A stretch of 64,000 bases of DNA, taken from the NCBI GenBank assembly GCA_028023455.1, contig JAQFVV010000013.1, positions 14,334,258 through 14,398,257 of the forward strand, written 5' to 3'. The notes beneath the pieces are model-generated. The model was not told where the DNA came from and did not search any database. It saw only the letters and a program-made list of their open reading frames with translations. This document shows, piece after piece, positions 39,138 through 49,700 of this stretch; positions within the stretch are counted from its first letter, which is position 1; the number at the start of each line of letters is the position of its first letter. The position numbers and the translations under genes were made by a program. The stretch comes from Epiperipatus broadwayi (lineage: Eukaryota; Onychophora; Udeonychophora; Euonychophora; Peripatidae).

Positions 39138-39479
39138 TACACCTGGGTCTTGTTTTATGCGGTAGATAGATTCCTCAGAAAACGCGCACAAAAATAGGCT
39201 TAACTTACCTTGAAAAATGGGGGATAGGTACTGTAATTTTCAAAATTCGCATAAAAGCAAAGCAACAATGTAAAATTACTTTAAAATTCACATTAAAAAA
39301 AATAAGGAAATAAAATGACTAATAAAAAATTTCAAATTTGAAAAAAATTGATACAAGACAAACTTTTTTTACTTTTTTTATTAACTACAGTATTTAATTT
39401 AATTTTATTCAAAACAATATATTTTTATGCGTAATTTACAGTATTTTTCATACATGTACAGTATTTTAATCATTATCGC

Positions 39480-39710
39480 TATTTGACAATATGTAAGTTC
39501 GTTTGTAAACTAGTAAGACATCAGATTCGTCACAAGAGGAAATACAACTAGCGCAAACTTCATTTTTTTAATTGCTCTTATTGTGGATTTGCCCTAACTA
39601 AATGTTTTCCTACCGTTGTTGATCCTTCCAATTTCGCTAAGCGATCTAAAATTGAAATTTTTGTTTCCAAAAAAATTAATTTTCTTGGGTGTTTTTTTAC
39701 CTCTCCATTA
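39480..39710 (-). pseudogene. Tigger/jerky-like transposase N-terminus, broken
   Basis: The minus-strand frame within 39578-39781 contains PRKLIFLETKISILDRLAKL then EGSTTVGKHL. After a frame change near 39590, IRAIKKNE follows (about 39560-39585). This matches the first DNA-binding helix-turn-helix of Tigger/jerky/CENP-B proteins (pattern: K-EIL-RL--GEG---VGKHF-VNESTIR-IKKNE). The second DNA-binding half and the DDE catalytic domain are not visible. It would have bound the element's own termini. Confidence 0.72.
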
Positions 39711-40233
39711 GAGTAAACTAAAAGTTTAAAATAAAAATAAGAACTTAGACTTATGATAATAAAAAGACACCGACTCACCACTGTTGGACAAAATTTAGTT
39801 AAAACTAATAATTAAAAATTAAATTATTTTTGTCTTTAATTTTCAATTTCATTTAAAAATCAAATTTCATTGTTTCACATCATATTAATTTCAGATCACA
39901 TTATGTAATTTTTAAATTGTTAATTACAATTAAAAGTCAGTTTTAATTGTGCCCACTGCTGTTACTTATCTTTTAAAAATAAATTTGCGGACATTAAATG
40001 ATTAATTGATTACGTACTCTTTTTAAAAAAAAGCAAAAATAGAATGTGACTTAAAATGCAAAAACAACGATATGTATAGTATACACATCTATAACGTTTG
40101 AACAGATTTACATTAAAATCTTGTAAAATTTAATGTGTGTATATAAAATGGGGAAATCCTGATTAAATCATGAACTTCTTTATTGCATAAAATCTATTAT
40201 AGTACTATTATAAAGCGCTGAAAATATTGAAAT

Positions 40234-40350
40234 TATTAGATAGAAGTCAATGTGCTAGTACTTTACATATAATGTGTGAGTGCACGAAATTTATAATATT
40301 TAAAGTAATAGCACATTATTGGAGCTCGACTTCTGATCTAATAATTTTTA
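40234..40350. repeat. Short inverted repeat inside the Tigger-type element
   Basis: AATTATTAGATAGAAGTC at about 40231 is inverted as GACTTCTGATCTAATAATT near 40330-40348. Further inner matches include AATGTGCTA against TAGCACATT. Confidence 0.7.
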
Positions 40351-40740
40351 TCGCATAAAAGAAAACTGCATACAAAGATATTAAAAAGAAACATGAATCG
40401 CATAACTTCAAAATCACATTAAATAAATCTGCATAAAACGAGACCCAAGTGTAATTACGAGCCAAAAACATGATTCTATTTACACTTCTGGTAAGCTTCT
40501 GCTTTAAATATAAATCTCTGCTGGTATGGAGAAATAGAGAAATGCTTCAAATATTATTACATAATCAAAAATTCCTTTGCAAAGACCACTGAATAATACT
40601 GCTAATAAAATTGTATAAGACTTTCAGAATCTATATAGTTGCATGGACATTCTTAACTGGGATCATTTAGACTTAAATCACAATAAAATATAAGTTTGGG
40701 TCAAATTCAAGACAATATCAAAACATTTATAATATAAATT

Positions 40741-41632
40741 GTAATAGCTGAAATACACAGGCTTATATATACCCGTGTCTATATATGTAATAGACAGGGT
40801 ATGAGCACAGACTTTCACATGACCCACCACTCTCCATACTATCTCATAACACTGATACACTTGAACACACATATGTTGAAAAGATAAATAATCACCAATA
40901 TACGTATTTCATGCTAAACCAGCAATCATCAGTTGGTCAAGATTACCATCTCTACACATATATGCTACAAGTGCTCAGATATATATTAAGATAGCAAATC
41001 CTCCTACTTTAATGGACAGGCTTCAATCCACTCCACACTGCAACTCTTCAACCGTCCATCCAATCGAAAATCTGATGATAGAACGCTCAAAGGCCACCCT
41101 GAGGCCGAGATTATTGTCACACCCATGTTGACCTAAGGTCAATCTGACCCCACATGTACAGGACATAATCCATTAAATACATATGCAAGGGACAGGCAGA
41201 CATCTCTAATATGTAATAGCTGAAATACACAGGCTTATATATACCTGTGTCTATATATGTAATAGACAGGGTATGAGCACAGACTTTCACATGACCCACC
41301 ACTCTCCACACTATCTCGGCCTCAGGGTGGCCTTTGAGCATTCTATCATCAGATTTTCAATTGGATGGACGGTTGAAGAGTTGCAGTGTGGAGTGGATTG
41401 AAGCCTGTCCATTAAAGTAGGAGGATTTGCTATCTTAATATATATCTGAGCACTTGTAGCATATATGTGTAGAGATGGTAATCTGGACCAACTGATGATT
41501 GCTGGTTTAGCATGAAATACGTATATTGGTGATTATTTATCTTTTCAACATATGTGTGTTCAAGTGTATCAGTGTTATGAGATAGTGTGGAGAGTGGTGG
41601 GTCATGTGAAAGTATGTGCTCATACCCTGTCT
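40741..41632. mobile_element. Large foldback structure with 320-bp arms
   Basis: The left arm 40792-41111 and right arm 41313-41632 are near-exact reverse complements. The left begins AGACAGGGTATGAGCACA and the right ends TGTGCTCATACCCTGTCT-like with one change. The spacer (41112-41312) carries a second, direct copy (41213-41317) of the 105 bases at 40741-40845. A 17-bp direct repeat TATAATATAAATTGTAA lies at 40728-40744 and 41632-41648, overlapping the element edges by a few bases, and may be the target duplication. No coding capacity beyond palindrome artefacts. Confidence 0.88.
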
Positions 41633-41652
41633 ATAATATAAATTGTAAGTAA

Positions 41653-41734
41653 ATTAGAGTAATAACAGTAAGCATAAAAAAAAAATTCACTAGAACAATT
41701 AATTTTTTTTTATGCTTACTGTTATTACTCTAAT
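41653..41734. repeat. Short perfect inverted repeat beside LINE fragment
   Basis: The arm 41653-41687 (ATTAGAGTAATAACAGTAAG then CAT and an A-run) is reverse-complemented at 41701-41734. The loop is about 13 bases. It lies between the large foldback structure and the LINE fragment. Confidence 0.85.
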
Positions 41735-41739
41735 TAATA

Positions 41740-43005
41740 TTAATATTTAAAAAAGATGATAAAGAAGATATTAAAAATTACAGTTTTATCAGTCTTTTAT
41801 CAGTTTTATACAACAACCCATCTACAGAGAACATTGGATTTCCACCAAACAAGAGAACAAGTTGGTTTAAAAGTGGTTTTAGTACAATAGATTATGTCCA
41901 GGTATTATGTCCAGGTATTGAAAGAAGTTATAGAAAGAACAAATGAATATGAGTTGCCATTATGCTTTGGATTTGTAGATTATGAAAAGGCATTTGATTC
42001 TATAAACATTTCTTCGGTGATTAAAGCATTGGATCATCAAGGTATAGATCCAGGATATTGTCATATTTTAAAGAATATTTATAAAAATGCAACAGCAGCA
42101 ATTAGATTACATAATGGTACTGGAAAAGTCAACATTGAGAAGGGCGTAAGACAGGGTGACTCCATATCTCCAAAACTTTTTACAGCAGTGCTGCAAGAAG
42201 TATTTTGTGGATTAAAATGGGAAGCTAAAGGAGTGAAAGTAAATGGAGATGATGTAATTGTTTTTGCAAATAATGCTTTAGAGCTGCAGGAAATGTTGCA
42301 GGAGTTATCAGATGAAAGTAGGACTAAAGATAAATGTTAAAAAGACTAAAGTAATGTTTAATGGTTTCTCAAAATATGAAATAAAGATTGATTATGATGA
42401 GTTAGAAGAAGTTAACTGTTACAAATACCTTGGTCAGATTATTAAGACAGATGGAAATATAATGGATGAAATTAATCATAGAATTAAACTTGGTTGGAAT
42501 GCTTTTGGTAGAAATAACTTGATACTAAAAGGAAATATGCCTATGTGTTTGAAAAGAAAGGTTTTTAATAAATGTATTTTACCAATTCTTACTTATGGAT
42601 CTAAGACTTGAACACTTAATAGAAGAGCAATACAGAGACTTTAGACCACTCAAAGAAGTATGGAGAGATGAATGTTGGGAGTAACAAGAAGAGATCGAAA
42701 ACGCAATATATGGGTAAGAGAACAAACAGGTGTTACTGACCTCATTGAAAAAATTAAAAGACTAAAGTGGAGTTGAACTGGACATATTGCTAGAAGAGAT
42801 GATAATAGATGGGCAATTGAAATCTTAAACTGGAGCCCAAAAGATTGTAAAAGACCCAGAAAGAGACCACATGTGAGATGGATGGATGAAATAAGAAAGT
42901 GTGCAAGGGTGATGTGGAGAATAAAAGCTAAAGATCAGAGAAGAGGGATTGAACTTGGAGAGACCTTCATTCTGCAGTGTATTGATAATGGTTGATAATT
43001 AGGAA
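41740..43005 (+). pseudogene. RTE-like LINE reverse transcriptase fragment
   Basis: Non-LTR retrotransposon RT, which would copy the element's RNA at a nicked target. The endonuclease part is missing. The fragment starts with KKDDKEDIKNY then ISLLSVLY (about 41748-41810). It continues with FHQTREQVG (41839-41865), FGFVDYEKAFDSI (RT motif A, 41968-42006), GVRQGDSISPKLFTAVL (42145-42195) and KGVKVNGDDVIVFANNALEL (42226-42290). The usual LRFADD is collapsed to GDD by a short deletion between GVKVNG and DDVIVFA. A frame change near 42320 leads to VGLKINVKKTKVMFNGF and YKYLGQIIKTDG, then a stop after ILTYGSKT at 42609-42611. The tail continues in broken frame to RPHVRWMDEIRKCA (about 42860-42905) and a stop near 42990. 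Dead copy. Confidence 0.88.
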
Positions 43006-43689
43006 ATAATTAAAAAATTATATGTTAAAAGACTTCTGATATTGTGCATCATTGTCAAATACATACAAATCAACATGTTTTATAAAAAAATCTAACACTT
43101 TTTTGGATAGCTTTATTCTTATTTAAATAATTTTTAAAGGCTTCAAAAAATTATTTTTATGCACTTGAATTGGATGCATTTATAATTTTTGTTTTATTAT
43201 ATTAATAAGTTTAACAGATCTACAGTTTTCATCAAAATTTCTTAAAAATTCTTTGAACAAAAACAAATTTCAAAATGTTCCGATGAAGACTCTGGATCAG
43301 TGAAAGCACTCATAAACATGAGTTTTTTAATGTTTTAAATAAATTTTGAATGATATACTTTTAAAAGGCATCTAGAATCTACATATTTGTCATGATAGGG
43401 TAAATTTTATTTTTCTCATTTAATCTTATAATACATACTGCAAAGAAGATTAAATGTTATTCAGTAGTTTCTGTCTTTTTTATTTTTAATTATTCTCCAT
43501 TTTCTTATCAAAAATAAAAAGATTTAAACTAAATACTCAAAAAATTGTAAAATACTTTATAAACTTTCAATGTTATTTATGAAAAAGCAAAAGAGTAAAA
43601 AAGACTTATAGAACTGAAATAATTTTATTCTTTAATTAATATTTTTTTTTATTTCTTTTTAACTAAAAAAATTTATTTATAAATTTATT

Positions 43690-43780
43690 TCAGCATAGAA
43701 GTAAAAGTAATATTGTGCCTTCAGAACAAATAATAATAAAAATAATGAAAAAAAAAAAACAACTAAACATGTAATATAAT
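43690..43780 (-). pseudogene. Decayed duplicate of the TM9SF2 exon at 44999-45110
   Basis: Seen: the stretch aligns closely, over about 85 bases, with the 3' two-thirds of the exon at 44999-45110 in the same orientation. Shared blocks include TAATATTGTG, CTTCAGAACAA and AAAATAATGAAA on the plus strand. Read on the minus strand it gives ICSEGTILL, matching TCSEATILL of the real exon, and then a stop where the real exon continues. The donor GT of the true exon corresponds to AT here, bases are missing near the donor side, and an A-run replaces part of the coding sequence. Inference: a tandem intronic duplication (offset about 1.3 kb) that included the exon and then decayed. It cannot be spliced as a normal exon. 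Confidence 0.8.
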
Positions 43781-43829
43781 ATAATCATAATTCATTTACA
43801 TTTTAAACTAAACTAAATTTTTTTTTTTT

Positions 43830-43932
43830 CTCATGTGTCATAGCATCAGCCAGGAAGCGAACACGCTAACCGGGGACAACTGCTTGTAAAGCAGCTATTG
43901 CTGACCTTTCGACCACCAATACTTGACACATG
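43830..43932 (-). repeat. Short inverted-repeat unit with tRNA-like core
   Basis: The ends CATGTGTCA (43833-43841) and TGACACATG (43924-43932) are inverted. The minus strand between them contains GCTGCTTTACAAGCAGT, which folds like a tRNA-Val(TAC) anticodon arm, and TGTTCGCTTCC, which resembles an RNA polymerase III B box. A full cloverleaf does not close, so this is at best a tRNA-derived (SINE-like) relic. Clearly richer in C+G than its surroundings. Confidence 0.35.
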
Positions 43933-44089
43933 TAATATGTACTTCAGAAATCAAATCTATTTAATAAGTGTATTTTATCTTTAAAAAATGTAATGTGTTT
44001 CATGATTCATAAATAACTACAAATAGATAATTAATGCAATACATACACCATCATCTGAACTGACTATATATGCATATATTTTAAAAGTG

Positions 44090-44455
44090 ATGAATTTTCC
44101 AAATACCATCTACATTAAATTTAATTAAATGTCCCATAACATCGCAATCAAACCTCAAAGTAGAAATGAATTGATTTTCAACTGTTTCATATGATTTATT
44201 TAAGAGAAGCAAATTTAAACAATGCTAATTATGAAATCCAAAACAATTTGCAGAGATGTTTTAACAGCCTTACTTAAATTAACCTTAAACTTGTAATTAT
44301 AAGAGGGAAACTTTTAAGTACAGTATTCATTTTAATAAACTTGTAAAGACGTGAAATTGTAAATAAATTAAACATGATAAATAATATGTAATATTTCAGG
44401 AGCAGTGAATTTTCCAAATGCCATCTATATTAAATTTAACTGAATACTTAATATT
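44090..44455. repeat. Direct repeat pair, about 55 bp each
   Basis: GAATTTTCCAAATACCATCT followed by ACATTAAATTTAA-T-AAT (about 44093-44140) recurs as GAATTTTCCAAATGCCATCT and ATATTAAATTTAACTGAAT (about 44407-44450). Family unknown. Confidence 0.7.
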
Positions 44456-44467
44456 ATCCATATCAAC

Positions 44468-44880
44468 AGTGAGCAAACAGCAGCTTGCGAGCTGCATATA
44501 GCTCCTAAGCTACTCTATGTGGCTTCTGAGACAATATTGGTTTTCAGTACCATTTTTCCTCAACTTTTATATTAATAATCTATAGTAATATAGTATATAA
44601 CTAATTTAGAATTTTTTAAAAAATCTTTTAATAGTAAAAAAAATTTTTGAAACATTAAATTTTTAGTTTTTAAATAGAATCAATAAAAAAGGATTGATAT
44701 TGTGGATTTTATTATCATATTTGGTTGGCAAAAATGCTTCAATCATTTGATCCTACCAAAATTATTTCCAAAAGTGACCACTATGATTTGCTATACTAAA
44801 TATTTTCTGCAACTCTTCAATATTCAAAAATATATAAAAAGTATTAGATATGGTTCTTACTACTGAAGAATTTTCCAACC
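44468..44880. mobile_element. Possible hAT MITE or hAT end fragment
   Basis: Begins CAGTGAGCAAACAGCAGCTT then GCGAGCTGCATATAGCTC. This is the style of hAT ends with CAGNG termini and subterminal GCGGC/GAGC words. An opposite end may be TAGGGGTTGGAAAATTCTTC (reverse complement, ending near 44882). No clear 8-bp TSD, so boundaries are uncertain. Confidence 0.4.
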
Positions 44881-44998
44881 CCTAATATATATATAGTTCA
44901 AAACTTTTAAAATATTATTAAATAAATATCCATATACACTCACAACTATTTTACTTTTCTAAATATCAAAACTGTAATTAAATAATTTGTAAATTTAC

Positions 44999-45110
44999 CT
45001 CAGCACAAAGATGAAAGTAACAGAGTAATATTGTGGCTTCAGAACAAGTAATAACCAAAATAATGAAAACAAGAAATAAGAATCCAAACATATAATACGT
45101 TTGATGAGAC
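44999..45110 (-). CDS. TM9SF2: TM9SF2-type nonaspanin coding exon
   Basis: Seen: AG acceptor at 45111-45112 preceded by eight Ts. The first base completes a tryptophan codon, then [20 protein letters not shown] and [17 protein letters not shown], ending in phase 0 at a GTAAAT donor (44993-44998). Length 112 nt. This is the conserved [23 protein letters not shown] membrane region of the family. The reading frame is intact. Oddities: the acceptor-side boundary lies inside a 96-bp tandem duplication (45081 to about 45270), and a decayed second copy of this exon sits about 1.3 kb downstream at 43690-43780. Both are described separately. Confidence 0.96.
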
Positions 45111-45270
45111 CTAAAAAAAAAATGAAGAAGTTATAAATTTTATAAATAAATCAAAATATATGAGGTTAAATCAAAAAATCCAAACATGCAATATGTTTGA
45201 TGAGATAAAAAAAAAATTATGAAATTATAAATTTTATAAATAAATCAAAATATGAGATTAAATAAAAAAA
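45081..45270. repeat. 96-bp tandem duplication spanning an exon acceptor
   Basis: Two copies of a unit starting AATCCAAACAT (45081 and 45177) and ending in a TTATAAATTTTATAAATAAATC-type tract are visible with period 96. The first copy contains the 5' end of the TM9SF2 exon at 44999-45110 and its splice acceptor. The second repeats these bases but has lost the AG (the minus strand reads TTAT before CTCATC), so only the first should be used. Confidence 0.85.
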
Positions 45271-45694
45271 TATAGACATTTCCTTAATAAAATTCCTAAT
45301 ACACACTGGTAGCTAATCATCAATAATACATTGTAATAAGCTAAATTTAAACTAGCAAGTATACAAACTTAATTGGCCTTGCTTAAATTGTGATTGCTTA
45401 AACATAATTTTCCAGCTATTAAATAAAATAATAAAATTCACAGAAAAATTCAGTTATAATATTTTTAATCAAAAAAAAGAGAAGAGTGTTTTCAAAACTT
45501 TAAACTAAGCAAATTGAGAGCTTTTAATAAGCATTGCATATTATAAAGTATCTTTTCTACTATAAAATAAAAAGTTATAGATCAACATAATATCAAATGA
45601 AAAATAAAATTGCCATGACTTTTTGATTTTCCCCTGTATTTTTATTTTATAAAAATATTTAATTAAATATTAAGAACAACAAAAAAATTCTTAC

Positions 45695-45846
45695 CAAATA
45701 CTATTTAAAATAAAAAATAGTTGAATAAAAATGCATCCAAATGGTAAAATACCACCCATTACAATCCCAGGAATAGGTTTGGTATAAATAGATTGCTCCG
45801 GAATTTGTCGGGGAATTTGATTTGTACGCACAGGATGTTCTATTGT
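45695..45846 (-). CDS. TM9SF2: TM9SF2-type nonaspanin coding exon
   Basis: Seen: AG acceptor (45847-45848), then [18 protein letters not shown] in phase 0, followed by [20 protein letters not shown] and [12 protein letters not shown]. It ends two bases into a tryptophan codon at a GTAAG donor (45690-45694). Length 152 nt. The [16 protein letters not shown] segment is a cytosolic loop of the family that is almost invariant in animals, followed by a membrane segment. The intron to the next exon is short (584 bp), the shortest in the visible gene. No damage seen. Confidence 0.96.
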
Positions 45847-48800
45847 CTATGTAACAGAAATAAAGTAACATTAACAGTATATTAATTTAAATGAATTACA
45901 TTTTAATAAAGATAAATATGTACAAATGTAAATTTTTACATACACATTATATGTATTATATAAAAAAAAATTATTTATTTAATCTTTTAATTTGTTTGTT
46001 TGTTTAAATAAATATTTGTCAAATTTCTTTTGAATGCAATATTTATCTTGATGTATGGATTGACAAGAACAATCCCAATCATTACTAATAATATCACCAT
46101 TTTTAATAGACTAAAGTTGAAAATAAGTATAAACAATTTGTGTCTTTTGATAATCCCAATTATTACTAATAACATCACTACCTTTATAACAAGTTATTTT
46201 TTTTATCTAGTGTAGTGTTTAATTTGTCATATTGTAGAGGGGTGATTCCCTAATGACTGTTATTATCTTTACTAGACTGATACTGATAATAAGTTATATG
46301 ATACAGGCTCAGGGAAGAAACCAGGGATAGATCAGGATCACCTTTAATGTGATGCAGAGTACTGATAGCAAAATTAATGCAATATTTTAATCTAAACTAG
46401 ATTCCACAGCAAACAGGATAAGAACAATGATGCCAAGTTCTAGATCTCTCTTTAATGGACAAAAAATATTCAGCCTTTAATAGTAATATTTAGAATGATA
46501 GAAGTTTGAGCAGAGTTAAAAAATAATAAATGTGATTATGATCTTGATCTATAAAAGTGCATAAATATATAAAATACTTCAATTTATACTGAGGCAGAGT
46601 CAACTCACAAATGATTTATGCCTTGAGAATTTTTGTCTACAGCATTCTTTTATGACATAACCTAACTGCATAAAAAAATGATCTGAAAGTTTTTTTGATG
46701 GTCAACCAAAACAAAAAATCTTCCACACTTCTATCATGACTAAAAAAAAAAAAGCCTGCAATTCTTTATGCAGTATTATCTACTTATCTTTTATATGCAT
46801 TTATAAAATTATAAAAATTTATTAAACCTAAGAAAGATGAATTTGTTTAATTCTTTATGTCTGAGAACATATGTCTCTTTCACTAAACCAATGGCAAGTA
46901 ATTCTCAATTCTTTAAGCCTCACATTTTTTGTTTTTTCTTAAAAATGAATAAAACATGGAGAAATATATGTAAAATCCAAAGTCTAAAATAAAATTTAAA
47001 AATCCAGAAATTTCAAGTCAAACCAGAGAAATGGTAAACATACTTTCAAGTGAAAAATAATGTCAATAAAACAAAAGAAACAATGAAAAGCAAAGATCTT
47101 CATTAAGTAAAATTTTCTTATTAAAAAAACAAATCAAAAAACATTTTGAACAAAATATGTAATAATAAAACTATAAAATATATAATAAAAAACTTTCTAA
47201 TATTTAAATATTTGCCTTTTATACTTTTATAATTGCAAATTTTTTAATTAACTCATTTAAACTCAGTTCATTCAATATAACTCATTCAAAATAATGTTGA
47301 TAAATCATCTAATCATTGTAATTTTTAAATGAACTTTGTAATAATTTTAATTTTGAAAATTTTTATGTAAAATTAGTTATAAAAGTGGGTAAAGTTAATA
47401 AAATATACAATATGTAATGAACAAATTCATTCCAGAAATTTTTTGATGATTCTTCATTATATAAATATTAACTTGTAAATATTTTATAAATTAAATCTAA
47501 TCCTTTAATATCTTTCTGATTATCACTTGTTTAAAGAATTTCCAAATCTTTGCATTTTTCCAAATTTTCATCATCCATTGTTTCTTTTTTGGTTTTTAAA
47601 GTTGTAAAAAATATTAAAATTAACAATATGCTTTCTAGTTAAATCAAAATAAACTTTTAAAGCATTTATAGCAGTATCAGAATATTATTAAATTTTCTTT
47701 TTCAGAACTTACTGCCTCTGTAATAAATTATAAGTGTTTCTTCTGAGAGTTCAAATTTTTCCAAAATTTTTTATCAATTTCTAAATTAACTGCAAGTTTT
47801 CTTTACTTCTAAAATTACATATTTAAATTTTTCACCATTTCTATAATATTGCCTCAAATATCATTCTAAATAATTAGTAACCAGATAAATTTAAAATAAA
47901 GCACTTTGCTGCAGCTGTAGTTGTGAATTGTTGCTGAACATTCAAAAAAATTATTTCTTAAAGTTGATAACTCAATGATATTAAACCTTCTAATCAATTA
48001 GGCTATCCAACACTCTTAAATCCATTTAAAGTTAACTTTTTGATATGATACTTGGGAAAATTTCACCTTCATGATGTCTAAAGATTCTGACAATATCAAA
48101 AAACAGTTTGACTTCAACAAAACAGTTGTATTGTCATTTATTACTATATTCAAAGAATGAAGTGCTATACAAAAAATATTCTTGGATATAAGGGAAATAT
48201 ATAGCTTTGAACCTTTTCGTGCATATTTAAATCATACTATATATATGTTTTCTTAAATTATTTGAAGAAATGTCATTCTTTTACCAATGCCACTGTGAAT
48301 ATTAATGAATCCTAAAAAATAATATACCGATATTAACAAAATGCGTAATTATAGAATGATATTAGCCAATTAATATCATTTAAAAAATATATTATTTCAC
48401 TTTGTATATTTTCTCTCAAAAACTGATAATTAATTTTTTATTTATGATTTTCCTTAAATATTCTTTCATAACTAGTTCAACAATTTTTAAATTTTTTATT
48501 TTTATACAAGTTTATTGATTGTTCTATGTAATGGTAAATTTTGTATTTTACATAATTTTTATAATTGAAAAAACTCTCTCTAAAATAATTCAATATCTTA
48601 TATTTTCATTAATTTATTTCCGATGAAGGTGGTCAATTATAACAAAATCTATTTTTTAAAAAAATTATTTCCAGATATTATATGAACTTAAATATTGTAT
48701 AATAATTTTATGCATATTTAATTTATTGCTCATATTTTTTCCAATTATTTAATATCTCTTGATTGAATGCAATATGTACTTTAGAAAATAATATGCTGCA

Positions 48801-49700
48801 AAGACAATATACTATTCAAGAAATTTAGAATGCTCTATCCTGTCATATGGTATTTTTTTTCATTGCATAGTGATTGATAAATATATAAAAAAAAAAGAAA
48901 AAAAACATTCACAGAGAATGTAAAGGAAGTGATCACAATAACAAAAATTCTAACAATGAAATAATTAATGAAATAACAAAAAGATGAAAAAATATAGAAA
49001 AAATTGGATAATATAAGAATAAAAAACATATAAAACATTTTATACACCATTCTTGTCAAAAAAGTAATGGTTTCCTTAGCTAACATACACTAGTGGTATA
49101 TAAAAATATATATACTGAAACAGTAAGTTTCGCATTCGAATTAAGTTTCACCTTTTTCTATTGTCTCTCACCCTCTCCTACCCAAATTTAAACTTTTTGG
49201 TATTGAATTGTGTGTAGCAATATTAAAAATGTATAAATACATGTAAAATTTACCGTAATCACACACACGTTTCGATAACAAAATTTAAAGCAATAAATAA
49301 AAATAAATGATATAGTTTGTATTTCTCTTTTAGTTATACAAAAATATATAATTTTAACAATTTATTTTAAATTATAAAGTTCGTTGTTTATTGCTGTGTT
49401 TAAATCTCATATTTAATAATTTTGGAAATTGATTGCAATTTAAGTAAAAGTAAAAATCATTACATATTCCCTTTTTGTATTTGAAATTTTAAAAATAACA
49501 GTCGGTGAGAGATAATAGATTAATTAAAAAGAAAAATTCCCTAAAAGCTTTAATTACAAAATGTAAAGGTAAAAATAAACTTGAACAATAGAAATGCAGC
49601 TTTCTAGATAAATTAAACTTACAAGAATGCATTGATTCTCCTCAGGGCAAATGAGTGGATCCAAAAGTAAAATAGAACAAAAGTGAAAAGATAAGATCAG
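45847..49700 (-). other. TM9SF2 intron, mostly featureless
   Basis: A+T-rich. A small direct repeat (CAATCCCAATCATTACTAAT at about 46071 and a similar copy at about 46152) and homopolymer runs are the only structure seen. Bases 46230-46450 are less A+T-rich but unassignable. Confidence 0.5.

Larger units (their letters stand above)
39140..40451. mobile_element. Internally deleted pogo/Tigger-type element
   Basis: Inverted ends: left CACCTGGGTCTTGTTTTATG, right reverse complement CACTTGGGTCTCGTTTTATG. TA dinucleotides flank both ends (39138-39139 and 40452-40453), as for Tc1/mariner-pogo elements. It contains a remnant of a Tigger-like transposase on the minus strand (described separately) and an internal inverted repeat (about 40234-40350). 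At 1.3 kb it lacks the catalytic domain and is non-autonomous. Confidence 0.82.

Noticed and set aside
40678-41341. Two minus-strand reading frames sharing the peptide VWRVVGHVKVCAHTLS
   Set aside because: They come from the duplicated and inverted arms of the 40741-41632 foldback structure; no start context, codon bias or family match.
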